Shown piece after piece: positions 25,432-34,657 of a DNA stretch of 47,220 bases (the stretch's first letter is position 1; each line of letters opens with the position of its first letter). The translations under genes were made by a program, and so were the position numbers. This DNA is from Micrococcaceae bacterium (GTDB taxonomy: Bacteria; Actinomycetota; Actinomycetes; Actinomycetales; Micrococcaceae): contig JAKDMV010000010.1 of the NCBI GenBank assembly GCA_030452125.1, forward strand, positions 1 through 47,220, read 5' to 3'. Under the pieces are notes generated by a model. The model did no database searches. It was not told the DNA's origin and worked only from the letters and a program-made list of their open reading frames with translations.

Positions 25432-25964
25432 GACTGCTTCTTCCCGGCATCCAGGTGTCCGGCCTCGGTCCACATCAGCACGGTGCGCGAAGCCTCGGCC
25501 ACCACCTCACCGTCCTGGTTGTGCCCGGTGTGCTTCATGGTGGCGATCCCCTGCCCGGGCCTGGACTTCGAGGGACGCAGCCCGGTGATCTCGGTTTCGG
25601 TATACAGCGTGTCCCCGTGGAAGAGCGGGTGGGGGAAGTTCACGTCGTTCAGACCCAGCTGTCCGATGATCGTGCCCTGGGTCAGCTGTCCCACCGACTG
25701 GCCGACCAGGGTGGCGAGGGTGAACATCGAGTTCACCAGGCGCTGCCCGAAAGGCTGGGTGGCGCTGAAGGCCGCGTCCAGGTGCAGGGCCTGGGTGTTC
25801 ATGGTCATCGTGGTGAACAGGACGTTGTCCGTCTCGGTCATCGTCCGCCCCGGGCTGTGTGCGTAGACGGTCCCGACCTCGAGTTCATCGAAGTAGAGCC
25901 CGCGTTCGACCACGCGCCGCCCCGGAGCCGGGGTGCCGCCGTCGTTCGCTGCATCAGCGTTCAT
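25428..25964 (-). CDS. MaoC-like enoyl-CoA hydratase
   Basis: The 178-residue protein has a single hot-dog fold with the MaoC dehydratase pattern: GLYFDELEVGTVYAHSPGRTMTETDNVLFT, then NTQALHLDAAFSATQPFGQRLVNSMFTLATLVGQ (with the active-site Asp/His region) and LNDVNFPHPLFHGDTLYTETEI. It probably hydrates an unsaturated CoA ester of leucine breakdown, such as 3-methylglutaconyl-CoA, acting between the carboxylase and the CitE-like lyase. The ribosome-binding site AGGAGAAGG overlaps the stop of the acyl-CoA dehydrogenase gene; its own stop overlaps citE. Confidence 0.9.
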   Translation of the reverse strand: MNADAANDGGTPAPGRRVVERGLYFDELEVGTVYAHSPGRTMTETDNVLFTTMTMNTQALHLDAAFSATQPFGQRLVNSMFTLATLVGQSVGQLTQGTIIGQLGLNDVNFPHPLFHGDTLYTETEITGLRPSKSRPGQGIATMKHTGHNQDGEVVAEASRTVLMWTEAGHLDAGKKQS

Positions 25965-25973
25965 ATCCTTCTC

Positions 25974-27137
25974 CTAGAGTCCGAGTTCGCGGGCAATGAG
26001 CATCAGCTGCACCTCGGTGGTGCCTTCGCCGATCTCGAGGATCTTCGAATCCCGGTAGTGACGGGCGACGACGAACTCGTTCATGAAGCCGTAGCCGCCG
26101 AAGACCTGGGTCGCGTCCCGGGCGTTGTCCATCGCCGCTTCGCCGGCGATCAGTTTGGCCATGGCGGCCTCGGTGGTGAACGGCTTGCCGGCGAGCATCT
26201 TCGAGGCGGCACCATAGTAGGCCAGCCGGGCGCTGTGGGCGCGGGCCTGCATGCGGGCGATCTTGAATGAGACGGCCTGGAACTTTCCGATGTTCTGGCC
26301 GAATGCGGTGCGCTCCTTGGCGTAGCGGACCGATTCGTCCACGCACCCCTGGGCGGCGCCGGTGGCCAGGGCGGCAATGGCAATGCGCCCCTCATCGAGG
26401 ATGGACAGGAAGTTAGCGAAGCCTCGGCCGCGCTGACCCAGCAGGTTCTCCTGCGGGACGGTGACGTCCTTGAACGTCAGCGGGTGCGTATCCGAGGCGT
26501 TCCAGCCGACCTTGTTATAGGCCCTCTCCGCGGTGAAGCCCTCGGTGTCGGTGGGCACCAGGATGGTGGAGATCTCCTTCTTCTCCGAACCGTCGGCCCG
26601 CGTCGAGGTCCCGGTGACGGCGGTGGCGGTGACCAGGCGGGTGATGTCGGTGCCGGAGTTGGTGATGAACTCCTTATTGCCGTTGATCACCCAGTTCCCG
26701 TTCTCTTCACGAGCCGTGGTGCGGGTTCCACCGGCATCGGAGCCTGCCTCGGGTTCTGTCAGGCCGAAACCTGCCAGCGCCTGCCCGCTGGCCAACTGCG
26801 GTAGCCACTGTTCCTTCTGCGCGTCGGTGCCGAAACGGTAGATCGGCATGGCGCCGAGCGAGACCCCTGCCTCCAGGGTGATCGCGACCGACTGGTCGAC
26901 CCGGCCCAGCTGTTCCAGGGCCAACGACAGGGCGAAGTAGTCCCCGCCCATGCCGCCGTGTTCTTCGGGGAAGGGCAGGCCGAACAGGCCCATCTCCCCC
27001 ATCTGGGAGACGACGTCGTAGGGGAAGCTGTGCTCCTCGTCGTGTTTGGCGGAGACGGGGGCGACGACGTTGTCGGCGAAGTCGCGGACTGTATCGGAAA
27101 GGTCCTGGTAGTCGTCGTCGAGTTCGAGGTTCGGCAT
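25974..27137 (-). CDS. Acyl-CoA dehydrogenase (isovaleryl-CoA type)
   Basis: The 387-residue FAD enzyme belongs to the acyl-CoA dehydrogenase family. Signatures are ALAGFGLTEPEAGSDAGGTRTTA (FAD and substrate loop, about 119-141), WVINGNKEFITNSG, RTAFGQNIGKFQAVSFKIA, TQVFGGYGFMNEFVVARHYRDSKILEIGEGTTEVQ with Glu in the IGEGTTE segment, and the normal C-terminus. In this operon, beside methylcrotonyl-CoA carboxylase, the likely reaction is isovaleryl-CoA to 3-methylcrotonyl-CoA. The position matches fadE19 of M. tuberculosis (from memory). An AAGGA site precedes the ATG; the upstream accA1 stop is 10 bp away. Confidence 0.93.
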   Translation of the reverse strand: MPNLELDDDYQDLSDTVRDFADNVVAPVSAKHDEEHSFPYDVVSQMGEMGLFGLPFPEEHGGMGGDYFALSLALEQLGRVDQSVAITLEAGVSLGAMPIYRFGTDAQKEQWLPQLASGQALAGFGLTEPEAGSDAGGTRTTAREENGNWVINGNKEFITNSGTDITRLVTATAVTGTSTRADGSEKKEISTILVPTDTEGFTAERAYNKVGWNASDTHPLTFKDVTVPQENLLGQRGRGFANFLSILDEGRIAIAALATGAAQGCVDESVRYAKERTAFGQNIGKFQAVSFKIARMQARAHSARLAYYGAASKMLAGKPFTTEAAMAKLIAGEAAMDNARDATQVFGGYGFMNEFVVARHYRDSKILEIGEGTTEVQLMLIARELGL

Positions 27138-27147
27138 GGAGGGGTCC

Positions 27148-29178
27148 TTAGCTGGTGGTGGTTTCGGTAGCGGGCGCGTCGGCGCCCGTGGTCTCGGGGG
27201 TCACGGTGGCCACCGAGGCCCCGGCGGAGACGTGGTCCCCGACGGCGACATGGATGGTGGCGGTGCCGGTCAGGCCGGCGACGAGGGGATGTTCCATCTT
27301 CATCGCCTCCACGGCCAGCAACGGTTGGCCAACCTCGACGTGGTCGCCGGTGGAGACCAGCACCGAGACGACGGTGCCGGGCATCGGTGACCGGGATTCG
27401 GGGTCGCCGCCGGCTTCCTCGCGTTCGAGGCTGGCCAGTCGGCGGTGCACAACGGCGCGGCGGTCAAGCCAGCGCACATGGGCGCCATAGCCGCCCGAGG
27501 CGATCCAGGCTTCGCGTCCCGCACTGGCCGGGACTTCGGCGAAGGCGGGGACGACGTCGGAGGCCGTTGCCCCGTCGGCGCCGTCGCCCTCCGGAGGCAG
27601 GGTCACCATATGCAGTTCGCCGTCGATCTCCAGGGCCAGGGTCCGTTCCCGGTGGCTGCCCAGGCGCCAGCCATCCGATGCCCAGGCTCCGAAGCGTGGG
27701 ATGGTGGCCGGTTCCACGGCCAGGAAGCAGCGGGCGATCGACCGCAACTCGTCTTCGCTCGGGCTGCGTTTGTCCTGGATCCCCCACCGGTCGATGAAGG
27801 TGGTGTCCAGACGTCCGGCCTGCACATCGGGTTCGGCGATCAGCGCCCTGAGGTATTCGAGGTTGGTTTCGACGCCGAGGATGACGGTTTCGGCCAGCGC
27901 CGTGTCAATCCGGGCCAGGGCCTGGACCCGATCGTCGCCGTGGGCGATGACCTTGGCCAGCATCGGATCGTAGTCGGGGGTGATGTCGGAGCCGGTGGCG
28001 ATGCCCGAGTCGACGCGGATGCCTTCACCGACGGGGTCTTCGGCGCGCAGGATCGTCCCGATGGAGGGCAGGAACCCCTGGGCCGGGTCCTCGGCGTAGA
28101 CGCGGGCCTCGATGGCGTGGCCTTCCAGGGACAGGGCCTGCTGATCGAGCTCGAGCACCCGGCCGGCGGCGACCCGGATCTGCCATTCGACCAGGTCCAC
28201 CCGTGCGCCGTTGAAGCGCACGACTTCCTCGGTCACCGGGTGCTCGACCTGCAGACGGGTGTTCATCTCCATGAAGAAGAATTCGTCGGGGTTCTCGTCC
28301 GAGACCAGGAACTCCACGGTTCCGGCCCCGACGTAATCCACCGAGCGGGCCGCATTCACTGCCGCCTGGCCGATCCGCTCGCGGATCCCGGCGCCACCGT
28401 CCTGCATCTGCAGCAGCGGTGCGGGCGCCTCTTCGATGACCTTCTGGTGCCGGCGCTGCAGCGAGCATTCACGTTCGCCCAGGTGGATGGTGTGCCCGTG
28501 GGTATCGGCCAGGATCTGGACCTCGATATGCCGGGGGCTGCGCACCAGGCGTTCGAGCAGCAGCGTGTCGTCGCCGAAGGAGCTCTTCGCCACCCGGCGG
28601 GCGGTCTGCAAGGTGGCGGGCAGCTCGGCCGCGGACTCCACCGCATGCATTCCCTTGCCGCCGCCGCCGGCGGAGGGCTTGATCAGCAGCGGGAATCCGA
28701 CGTCGGCCGCCGCCGCGATCAGGGCGGCATCGTCCATCCCGGGATCGGCGACCCCGGGGACGACGGGGACACCGTGGCTGGCCACATGGTTCTTGGCCCG
28801 GATCTTATCGCCCATGAGGTTGATGGAATGGGCGCTGGGGCCGATGAAGGTGATCCCGGAACCCTCCAGTGCGCGCGCGAACTCGAGGTTCTCGGACAGG
28901 AACCCGTAGCCGGGGTGGACCGCCTGGGCGCCGGAAGTGCGGCAGGCATTCAGCACGGCGTCGATGTTCAGGTAGCTTGCGGCGGCGGCCGCCGGGCCCA
29001 GGCAGACGGCGTCGTCGGCTTCCCGGACATGGCGGGCCCCGGCGTCGGCTTCGGAGTAGACGGCGACGGAGCGGATCCCCAGCCGGCGCAGCGTCCGGAT
29101 GACCCGGACGGCGATCTCGCCACGGTTGGCGACGAGCACGGTATCGAAGAGCGGTGACTCTACGTGGTTTTCGGTCAT
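27148..29178 (-). CDS. accA1: Methylcrotonyl-CoA-type carboxylase, biotin carboxylase/carrier subunit
   Basis: From ATG 29178 the product is 676 residues. Order of domains: biotin-carboxylase N-domain (FDTVLVANRGEIAVRVIRTLRRLG), ATP-grasp (LIKPSAGGGGKGMHAV; ERECSLQRRHQKVIEEAP; EFFFMEMNTRLQVEHPVTEEV), C-domain (HAIEARVYAEDPAQGFLPS), a linker domain, and a C-terminal biotinyl domain with EAMKM (Lys627). The subunit carboxylates its own biotin for transfer to the partner AccD1. The neighbours make 3-methylcrotonyl-CoA the probable substrate. Upstream extension of the frame overlaps accD1 and is not coding. The accD1 stop is 7 bp upstream. Confidence 0.95.
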   Translation of the reverse strand: MTENHVESPLFDTVLVANRGEIAVRVIRTLRRLGIRSVAVYSEADAGARHVREADDAVCLGPAAAAASYLNIDAVLNACRTSGAQAVHPGYGFLSENLEFARALEGSGITFIGPSAHSINLMGDKIRAKNHVASHGVPVVPGVADPGMDDAALIAAAADVGFPLLIKPSAGGGGKGMHAVESAAELPATLQTARRVAKSSFGDDTLLLERLVRSPRHIEVQILADTHGHTIHLGERECSLQRRHQKVIEEAPAPLLQMQDGGAGIRERIGQAAVNAARSVDYVGAGTVEFLVSDENPDEFFFMEMNTRLQVEHPVTEEVVRFNGARVDLVEWQIRVAAGRVLELDQQALSLEGHAIEARVYAEDPAQGFLPSIGTILRAEDPVGEGIRVDSGIATGSDITPDYDPMLAKVIAHGDDRVQALARIDTALAETVILGVETNLEYLRALIAEPDVQAGRLDTTFIDRWGIQDKRSPSEDELRSIARCFLAVEPATIPRFGAWASDGWRLGSHRERTLALEIDGELHMVTLPPEGDGADGATASDVVPAFAEVPASAGREAWIASGGYGAHVRWLDRRAVVHRRLASLEREEAGGDPESRSPMPGTVVSVLVSTGDHVEVGQPLLAVEAMKMEHPLVAGLTGTATIHVAVGDHVSAGASVATVTPETTGADAPATETTTS

Positions 29179-29185
29179 CGGGGGA

Positions 29186-30793
29186 TCACATCCTGAAGAC
29201 GCCGAACGAGGTGTCCGGCAGGGGTTCGGTGGCGCAGACGTCCAGGGCGAGGCCGAGCACCCGGCGGGTGTCGGCGGGGTCGATGATTCCGTCGTCCCAG
29301 AGGCGCGCGGTGGAGTAGTAGGGGTTGCCCTGGTCTTCGTATTGTTCGCGGATCGGCTCCTTGAAGGCCTCTTCCGCGTCCTCGCTCCAGGATTCGCCGG
29401 AGCGTTCGATCCCGTCGCGTTTGACCGTGGAGAGCACCGAGGCGGCCTGGGCGCCGCCCATGACCGAGATGCGGGCCGCAGGCCACATCCACAAGAAGCG
29501 CGGCGAGTAGGCCCGCCCGCACATCGAGTAGTTCCCGGCACCGAAGGAACCGCCGATGACGACGGTGAGTTTCGGGACCCGGCAGGTCGCCACGGCGGTG
29601 ACCATCTTCGCGCCGTTCTTGGCGATGCCGCCGGCTTCGTAGTCGCGTCCGACCATGAAGCCGGAGATGTTCTGCAGGAACACCAGCGGGATGCCGCGCT
29701 GGTCGCAGAGTTCGATGAAGTGGGCGCCCTTGAGCGCGGATTCGGAGAAGAGCACGCCGTTGTTCGCCACGATCCCGACCGGGTGGCCGTGGATGCGGGC
29801 GAAGCCGGTGATCAGCGTGGTCCCGTAGCCGGATTTGAATTCGTGGAAGCCGCTGCCGTCGGTGATCCGGGCAATGACCTCGTGGACGTCGTAGCGGCCG
29901 TTGACGTCGACCGGGACCGCCCCGTAGAGCTGCTCGGGATCGGCGACGGGGTCCTTGGATTCGATGACGTCCCAGGCCGGTTCGGCCGGCGGCGGGAGCG
30001 TTTCGACGATGTCCCGGACGATCTGCAGGGCATGGCCATCGTCCTCGGCGATGTGGTCGCTGACCCCCGAGGTCTTCGAATGCAGTTCCGCCCCGCCGAG
30101 CTCCTCGGCCGTGACGACCTCGCCGGTGGCCGCCTTCACCAGCGGTGGTCCGCCCAGGAAGATCGTCCCCTGGTTGCGGACCATCACCGTCTCGTCGCTC
30201 ATGGCCGGCACGTAGGCGCCCCCGGCGGTGCAGGAGCCCATGACCGCGGCGATCTGCGGGATCTTGCGGGCCGAGAGGTTGGCCTGGTTGTAGAAGATGC
30301 GCCCGAAGTGGTCGCGGTCGGGGAAGACCTCGTCCTGGCGGGGCAGGAAGGCGCCTCCGGAGTCGACCAGGTAGACGCAGGGAAGATGGTTCTCCAAGGC
30401 GATCTCCTGGGCCCTGAGGTGCTTCTTGACCGTCATCGGATAGTAGGTGCCGCCCTTGACGGTGGCGTCGTTGGAGATGACCAGGATCTGGCGGCCATGG
30501 ACCAGACCGATCCCGGCGATGACTCCGGCGCCGGGGCAATCGCCGTCGTACATCCCCTCCGCGGCCAGCGGGGCGATCTCCAGGAACGGTGATCCCTCGT
30601 CGAGCAGCGCGTCCACGCGTTCGCGGGGAAGCATCTTTCCGCGGTCGATATGCCGGCGGCGGGATTTTTCGCTGCCGCCGCGGGCGACGGTATCCAGACG
30701 GTCACGCAATTCGGTCACGAGGGCGCGCTGGGCGGCGTCGTTCTCGGCGAAGACGTCGGCCGCCGGGTCCAGGTGGGAGGCCAGGGTTTCCAT
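29186..30793 (-). CDS. accD1: Methylcrotonyl-CoA-type carboxylase, carboxyltransferase subunit
   Basis: From ATG 30793 (GAGGAAGAG ribosome-binding site) the product is 535 residues. Signatures specific to methylcrotonyl-CoA carboxylase beta subunits are [52 protein letters not shown] and [17 protein letters not shown]. The second half has the crotonase-like oxyanion elements [20 protein letters not shown] and [25 protein letters not shown]. It is first gene of the leucine operon accD1-accA1-acdH-maoC-citE and is divergent from a TetR gene across two tandem operators. Confidence 0.95.
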   Translation of the reverse strand: METLASHLDPAADVFAENDAAQRALVTELRDRLDTVARGGSEKSRRRHIDRGKMLPRERVDALLDEGSPFLEIAPLAAEGMYDGDCPGAGVIAGIGLVHGRQILVISNDATVKGGTYYPMTVKKHLRAQEIALENHLPCVYLVDSGGAFLPRQDEVFPDRDHFGRIFYNQANLSARKIPQIAAVMGSCTAGGAYVPAMSDETVMVRNQGTIFLGGPPLVKAATGEVVTAEELGGAELHSKTSGVSDHIAEDDGHALQIVRDIVETLPPPAEPAWDVIESKDPVADPEQLYGAVPVDVNGRYDVHEVIARITDGSGFHEFKSGYGTTLITGFARIHGHPVGIVANNGVLFSESALKGAHFIELCDQRGIPLVFLQNISGFMVGRDYEAGGIAKNGAKMVTAVATCRVPKLTVVIGGSFGAGNYSMCGRAYSPRFLWMWPAARISVMGGAQAASVLSTVKRDGIERSGESWSEDAEEAFKEPIREQYEDQGNPYYSTARLWDDGIIDPADTRRVLGLALDVCATEPLPDTSFGVFRM

Positions 30794-30855
30794 CGGTAGC
30801 TCTTCCTCGGCGTCGGGGGTGGTTGCCGTTCCACACGGAGACAACCAATAGTTTG

Positions 30856-30878
30856 AGTTAATAGGTACTAACTGAAAT
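30856..30878. promoter_or_regulatory. Operator copy 1 for the leucine operon
   Basis: AGTTAATAGGTACTAACT is an imperfect palindrome followed by GAAAT. The same 23-bp motif recurs at 30882-30904. The pair occupies the accD1/tetR divergent promoter region, the natural site for the divergent TetR-type regulator. Confidence 0.65.
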
Positions 30879-30881
30879 AGA

Positions 30882-30904
30882 CGTTAGTATTCATTAACTG
30901 AAAT
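30882..30904. promoter_or_regulatory. Operator copy 2 for the leucine operon
   Basis: CGTTAGTATTCATTAACTG plus AAAT repeats copy 1 with a 26-bp period. The palindromic core is GTTA-N8-TAAC. Two turns plus half a turn between centres suggests two dimers on different faces of the helix. Confidence 0.65.
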
Positions 30905-30953
30905 GTCCAGCACCTCTTGTGGGCCAACTCACGCTAGCGGATGGAGTAGCGCC

Positions 30954-31598
30954 GTGCAGCAACAACCCGAGCCCCTGGCGGCGCCCGACGCGGTGAACGC
31001 CACCGGTGAAACCACGGGCCGCAGCCAGGCCAAGGCCTCACGCCGCTCCACCCTGCTGGCCGAAGCGGCCCGACTCTTCGCCACCCACGGCTACCACGGG
31101 GTCTCCATCGAGGACCTCGGCTCGGCGTCGGGCATCAGCGGCCCGGCCGTCTACCGCCACTTCCCCGGAAAGGCGGCGGTGCTCGGTGCCCTGCTCACCG
31201 AGGTCAGCCACGACCTGCACGACGGCGGAAGCGCCGTGGCCCGGGCCGGTGGCAGCCCCGAGGAGGTGCTCGGTGAGCTGGTCCGCTTCCATGCCGACTT
31301 CGCCCTGGGCCACCGCAATGTGATCCGGGTCCAGGATCGGGACATGGCCAGCCTGTCCGAGGCCGACCAGTCCACGGTGCGGCGTCTACAGCGCTCCTAC
31401 ATCGAGATCTGGGCCAGACAATTGCGGCTGCTCCACCCCGGGGAGGGCGAATCGGCGGCTCGTTTCCGGGCCCAATCGGTCCTGGGGCTGATCAACTCGA
31501 CCCCGCACTCGGCCCACCGCTCCGATGCCGATCCGCTGACCCGGCGACGCCGTCTGGTCTCCATGGCGTTGGCGGCGCTGAAAGCCCCGGTAGGCTAG
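30954..31598 (+). CDS. TetR-family regulator, probable leucine-operon repressor
   Basis: From GTG 30954 (GGAG seven bases upstream) the product is 214 residues. An upstream ATG at 30903 lies inside operator copy 2 and has no ribosome-binding site. The DNA-binding domain reads STLLAEAARLFATHGYHGVSIEDLGSASGISGPAVYRHFPGKAAVLGALL, a canonical TetR helix-turn-helix. Divergent orientation to accD1 and the tandem palindromes between them point to local control, with a CoA ester as a plausible ligand (inference). Confidence 0.9.
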   Translation: MQQQPEPLAAPDAVNATGETTGRSQAKASRRSTLLAEAARLFATHGYHGVSIEDLGSASGISGPAVYRHFPGKAAVLGALLTEVSHDLHDGGSAVARAGGSPEEVLGELVRFHADFALGHRNVIRVQDRDMASLSEADQSTVRRLQRSYIEIWARQLRLLHPGEGESAARFRAQSVLGLINSTPHSAHRSDADPLTRRRRLVSMALAALKAPVG

Positions 31599-31688
31599 GC
31601 CCGCATCACAACGGTAGGCTGGGAGGAATCGCGTCCACCGGCCGGCCGGACCGAGAAAGAACACCGTTGTCGTAGAGAGGTACTGACC

Positions 31689-32153
31689 GTGAAGCTTCGC
31701 CCAGTTGAGCCAGCGGACCTGGATTGGTTCTTTGAACACCAGCAGGATCCCCAGGCCAATGTCATGGCCGCATTCACCGCCAAGAACCCCGCGGACCGAG
31801 GGGTGTTCGACCATCACTGGTCGCTGATCCTCAACGACCAGAAGGCCACCGTCCGGGCGATCGAGCAGGACGGCCGGGCCGTCGGCTACGTCATGGCGGA
31901 CTCCCACGACGAAGTCATCGAGCTGGACTTCTGGACCGACAGGAAATACTGGGGGCAGGGGGTGACCACCGCCGCCGTGGACGCCTTCCTCAGCGAGATC
32001 ACCGAACGCCCGATCCGGGCCCGCGTGGTCACGGACAACATCGGCAGCCAGAAGGTCCTGGAACGTCGTGGTTTCACGATCATCGGCGAGGTCGATGGTT
32101 TCGCCAACGCCCGGGCCGCGGTGGTGAAGGAATACATCATGGAACTGGCCTGA
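31689..32153 (+). CDS. GNAT acetyltransferase
   Basis: The 154-residue protein follows the RimJ/RimL-like GNAT pattern: MKLRPVEPADLDWFFEHQQDP at the start, VGYVMADSHDEVIELDFWTDRKYWGQGVTTAAVDAFL (motif A, with WGQGVTT binding acetyl-CoA) and NIGSQKVLERRGFTIIGEVDGF (motif B). The start is GTG 31689 with AGAGG eight bases upstream. The acceptor is unknown; ribosomal-protein or small-molecule amines are possible. It lies between the tetR gene and a bidirectional terminator. Confidence 0.88.
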   Translation: MKLRPVEPADLDWFFEHQQDPQANVMAAFTAKNPADRGVFDHHWSLILNDQKATVRAIEQDGRAVGYVMADSHDEVIELDFWTDRKYWGQGVTTAAVDAFLSEITERPIRARVVTDNIGSQKVLERRGFTIIGEVDGFANARAAVVKEYIMELA

Positions 32154-32172
32154 GGCCGCTTCCCTCCTGAGA

Positions 32173-32224
32173 CGAAAAAGGGGCTGCCCCGCCGCGGATC
32201 CGCGGCGAGGCAGCCCCTTTTTCG
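32173..32224. terminator. Bidirectional terminator between GNAT and bkdC genes
   Basis: A very long stem, AAAAAGGGGCTGCC with CGCCGCG on one arm and the mirror on the other, closes on GATC and has A-run and T-run on its two sides. It serves both convergent genes. It is the clearest intrinsic terminator in the window. Confidence 0.95.
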
Positions 32225-32236
32225 GGCCCGGTCCGG

Positions 32237-33649
32237 CTAGAGCATCGTGATGAGCATGCCCGGATCGGACATGATCGTGCCCACGTCGGCCAGGAACCGC
32301 GATCCCTGTTCCCCGTCGACGACGCGGTGGTCGAAGGACAGGCTCAGCGTGGTCAGCTGACGCAGCACCACCTCCCCGTGGTAGCCCCACGGCTGTTCAC
32401 GGACCTGCCCCAGGGCCAGGATGGCCGCCTCCCCCGGGTTCAGGATCGGGGTGCCGGCATCGATGCCGAAGACCCCGATGTTCGTGATCGAGAACGTTCC
32501 CCCGCGCAGATCCTCCGGTGCGGACTTGCCGGCCTTGGCCGTGAGCGCCAGATCACGCAGGGCATCGGCCATGGCCCTGAAGTCCAGACCCTGGGCGTCC
32601 TTGAGGTTGGGCACCATGAGACCACGGGGGGTGGCCGCGGCGATGCCGAGGTTGACGTAGTTCTGCTGGACGATCTCCCCGGCCGCGGCATCCCACCGGG
32701 AGTTCAGCGTCGGCTGGCGTTCGAGGGCGATGCAGACGGCCTTGGCCGCGATCGTCAGCGGGGTGAGCTTCATGTCCTGGTAGGCGCGGTCGGCACGCAG
32801 CCGGGCCAGCAGCTCCATCATGGGGGTCACGTCGAGGGTCAGGAACTCGGTGACATGCGGCGCGGTGAAGGCACTGTCCACCATGGCCTGCGCCGTATGC
32901 TTGCGCATCCCCTTGATCGGGCTGCGCACCTCGCGCGGTTGCCCTCCCAGGGTGCGTACTGCCCCGGCAGCCATTGCGCCGGACGGCAGGCCGGTCTCCC
33001 CGGTCGCGGAGGGGGAACCCGTCCCGGCCGGGGCCCCGGCAGCATGGGCTGCGTTGACGTCGTCCCGGGTGATCAGTCCGCGCGGGCCGCTGCCGTCGAG
33101 CCGCTCCAGGTCGAGGCCCAGATCACGGGCAAGCTTGCGGACCGGAGGCGTGGAGCGTGGTCGTTCCGCGGCAGCTTCACCCATCGCGGGGGCCGGCTCC
33201 GCCGGGGCCGCCTCGGGGGCGGGCGCTGCGGCACGAGGCGGGGCACCGACCGTCCCCTGGCGACGGGCCTTGCGGGCCGGACGCTTCCCGGTCTCGACCT
33301 CGGCGCCATAGCCCACCAAGGTGGGTTCGCGCTGGGCGGGAGCCTCGTCGGCGTCCTCCGGGGCCGCCGGGCCCACGGGCGAATCCCCGGACCCGGCCTC
33401 GCCGGGAACGTCGAAGGACACGATCGGGTTGCCGACCTCCACCACGGTACCGGGCTGTTCGTGCAACTCGGTGACGACCCCCGAATAGGGGCTGGGCAAT
33501 TCGACGACGGCCTTGGCGGTTTCCACCTCGGCAATGATCTGGTTCAACTGGACGGAATCGCCCACGGCGATCTTCCAGTTGACGATTTCGGATTCGGTCA
33601 GTCCTTCGCCGAGATCGGGAAGCTTGAAAACCTTCAGCACTGTACTCAT
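32237..33649 (-). CDS. bkdC: Branched-chain 2-oxoacid dehydrogenase E2
   Basis: E2 transfers the acyl group from E1 to CoA and forms the complex core. The 470-residue protein has an N-terminal lipoyl domain (KLPDLGEGLTESEIVNWKI; lipoylated Lys46 in EVETAKAVVELPSP), a Pro/Ala-rich linker, an E3-binding domain (STPPVRKLARDLGLDLERLDGSGPRGLITRDDV) and a catalytic domain ending in SLSFDHRVVDGEQGSRFL (His441, Asp445). The start codon directly abuts the bkdB stop. Only one lipoyl domain is present, as in branched-chain complexes. E3 is not in the window. Confidence 0.93.
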   Translation of the reverse strand: MSTVLKVFKLPDLGEGLTESEIVNWKIAVGDSVQLNQIIAEVETAKAVVELPSPYSGVVTELHEQPGTVVEVGNPIVSFDVPGEAGSGDSPVGPAAPEDADEAPAQREPTLVGYGAEVETGKRPARKARRQGTVGAPPRAAAPAPEAAPAEPAPAMGEAAAERPRSTPPVRKLARDLGLDLERLDGSGPRGLITRDDVNAAHAAGAPAGTGSPSATGETGLPSGAMAAGAVRTLGGQPREVRSPIKGMRKHTAQAMVDSAFTAPHVTEFLTLDVTPMMELLARLRADRAYQDMKLTPLTIAAKAVCIALERQPTLNSRWDAAAGEIVQQNYVNLGIAAATPRGLMVPNLKDAQGLDFRAMADALRDLALTAKAGKSAPEDLRGGTFSITNIGVFGIDAGTPILNPGEAAILALGQVREQPWGYHGEVVLRQLTTLSLSFDHRVVDGEQGSRFLADVGTIMSDPGMLITML

Positions 33650-34657
33650 CTAGCCTTCCAGACTGCTCAGGGAGTTGGGACGGTCCATCACCCGGTCCAC
33701 ACCATCGAGGATGCGGTCCAGGTCGGGCAGGTGGTGCATTTCCAGCTTCGAATACGGGTAGGGGATGTCGAAGCCCGTCACCCGCACGGGGGCATGCTCG
33801 AGCTGGTAGAAGCAGCGTTCGGTGATCCCCGCGGTGATTTCGGCCCCGAGGCCCAGGTTCTGGCTGGCCTCATGGGTCACCACCAGGCGGCCGGTCTTCC
33901 TCACCGAGGCCGCGATGGTGTCGAAGTCGATCGGCGAGATCGACCGCAGATCGATGACCTCGACGGAGATATCGTCGTCCTCCGCTGCGGTGGCTGCCGC
34001 AAGTGCCGTCTTGACCTGGGCTCCATAGGCCACCAGCGTGACATCGGTGCCCGGACGGCGCACGGCGGCGCTGCCCATTTCGGGTCCCGTCAGGGCCGCC
34101 TCGAGATCGACGTCACCGCGCTCGTGATAGCGGCGCTTGGGCTCGAAGAAGACCACCGGATCATCACAGGCGATCGCCTGCTGCATCATGACGTAGGCGT
34201 CCTGCGGGGTCGAGGGGCTGACCACGCGCAATCCTGCCGTATGGGCGAAATAGGCTTCCGGGGACTCCGAGTGGTGCTCGGGGGACCCGATGCCCCCGCC
34301 GAAGGGGATCCGAATGGTCAGCGGCATGGAGACCATCCCGTGCGTGCGGTAGTGCAGTTTGGCGACCTGGCTGACGATCTGGTCGAAGGCCGGGTAGACG
34401 AAACCATCGAACTGGATCTCCACCACGGGCCTGAACCCGCGGTAGGCCATACCGACGGCGGTGCCGACGATCCCTGATTCGGCCAGCGGGGTGTCGATGA
34501 CCCGGTGTTCGCCGAAGTCCTTCTGCAGCCCGTCGGTGATGCGGAAGACCCCACCGAGCTTGCCGATGTCCTCCCCCATGAGAACGACCTTCGGGTCCGC
34601 TTCCATGGACTGGCGCATGCCCGCATTCAGGGCTTTGCCGAATGTCAGCTTGCTCAT
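33650..34657 (-). CDS. bkdB: Branched-chain 2-oxoacid dehydrogenase E1 beta
   Basis: The 335-residue E1 beta subunit completes the thiamine-diphosphate site with E1 alpha. Typical segments are VVLMGEDIGKLGGVFRITDGLQKDFGEHRVIDTPLAESGIVGTAVGMA (about 24-71), IPFGGGIGSPEHHSESPEAYFAHTAGLRVVSPSTPQDAY, VIDLRSISPIDFDTIAASVRKTGRLVVTHEA and VTGFDIPYPYSKLE near the C-terminus. The ATGA overlap with bkdA and direct abutment with bkdC show a tightly coupled operon. Glu in GGGIGSPEHHSES supports 2-oxoacid dehydrogenase rather than transketolase. Confidence 0.94.
   Translation of the reverse strand: MSKLTFGKALNAGMRQSMEADPKVVLMGEDIGKLGGVFRITDGLQKDFGEHRVIDTPLAESGIVGTAVGMAYRGFRPVVEIQFDGFVYPAFDQIVSQVAKLHYRTHGMVSMPLTIRIPFGGGIGSPEHHSESPEAYFAHTAGLRVVSPSTPQDAYVMMQQAIACDDPVVFFEPKRRYHERGDVDLEAALTGPEMGSAAVRRPGTDVTLVAYGAQVKTALAAATAAEDDDISVEVIDLRSISPIDFDTIAASVRKTGRLVVTHEASQNLGLGAEITAGITERCFYQLEHAPVRVTGFDIPYPYSKLEMHHLPDLDRILDGVDRVMDRPNSLSSLEG

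Noticed and set aside
32327-34477. 716-codon open frame opposite bkdC/bkdB
   Set aside because: It is the antisense shadow of two clear genes; its translation is low-complexity Gly/Asp/His-rich with no domain.
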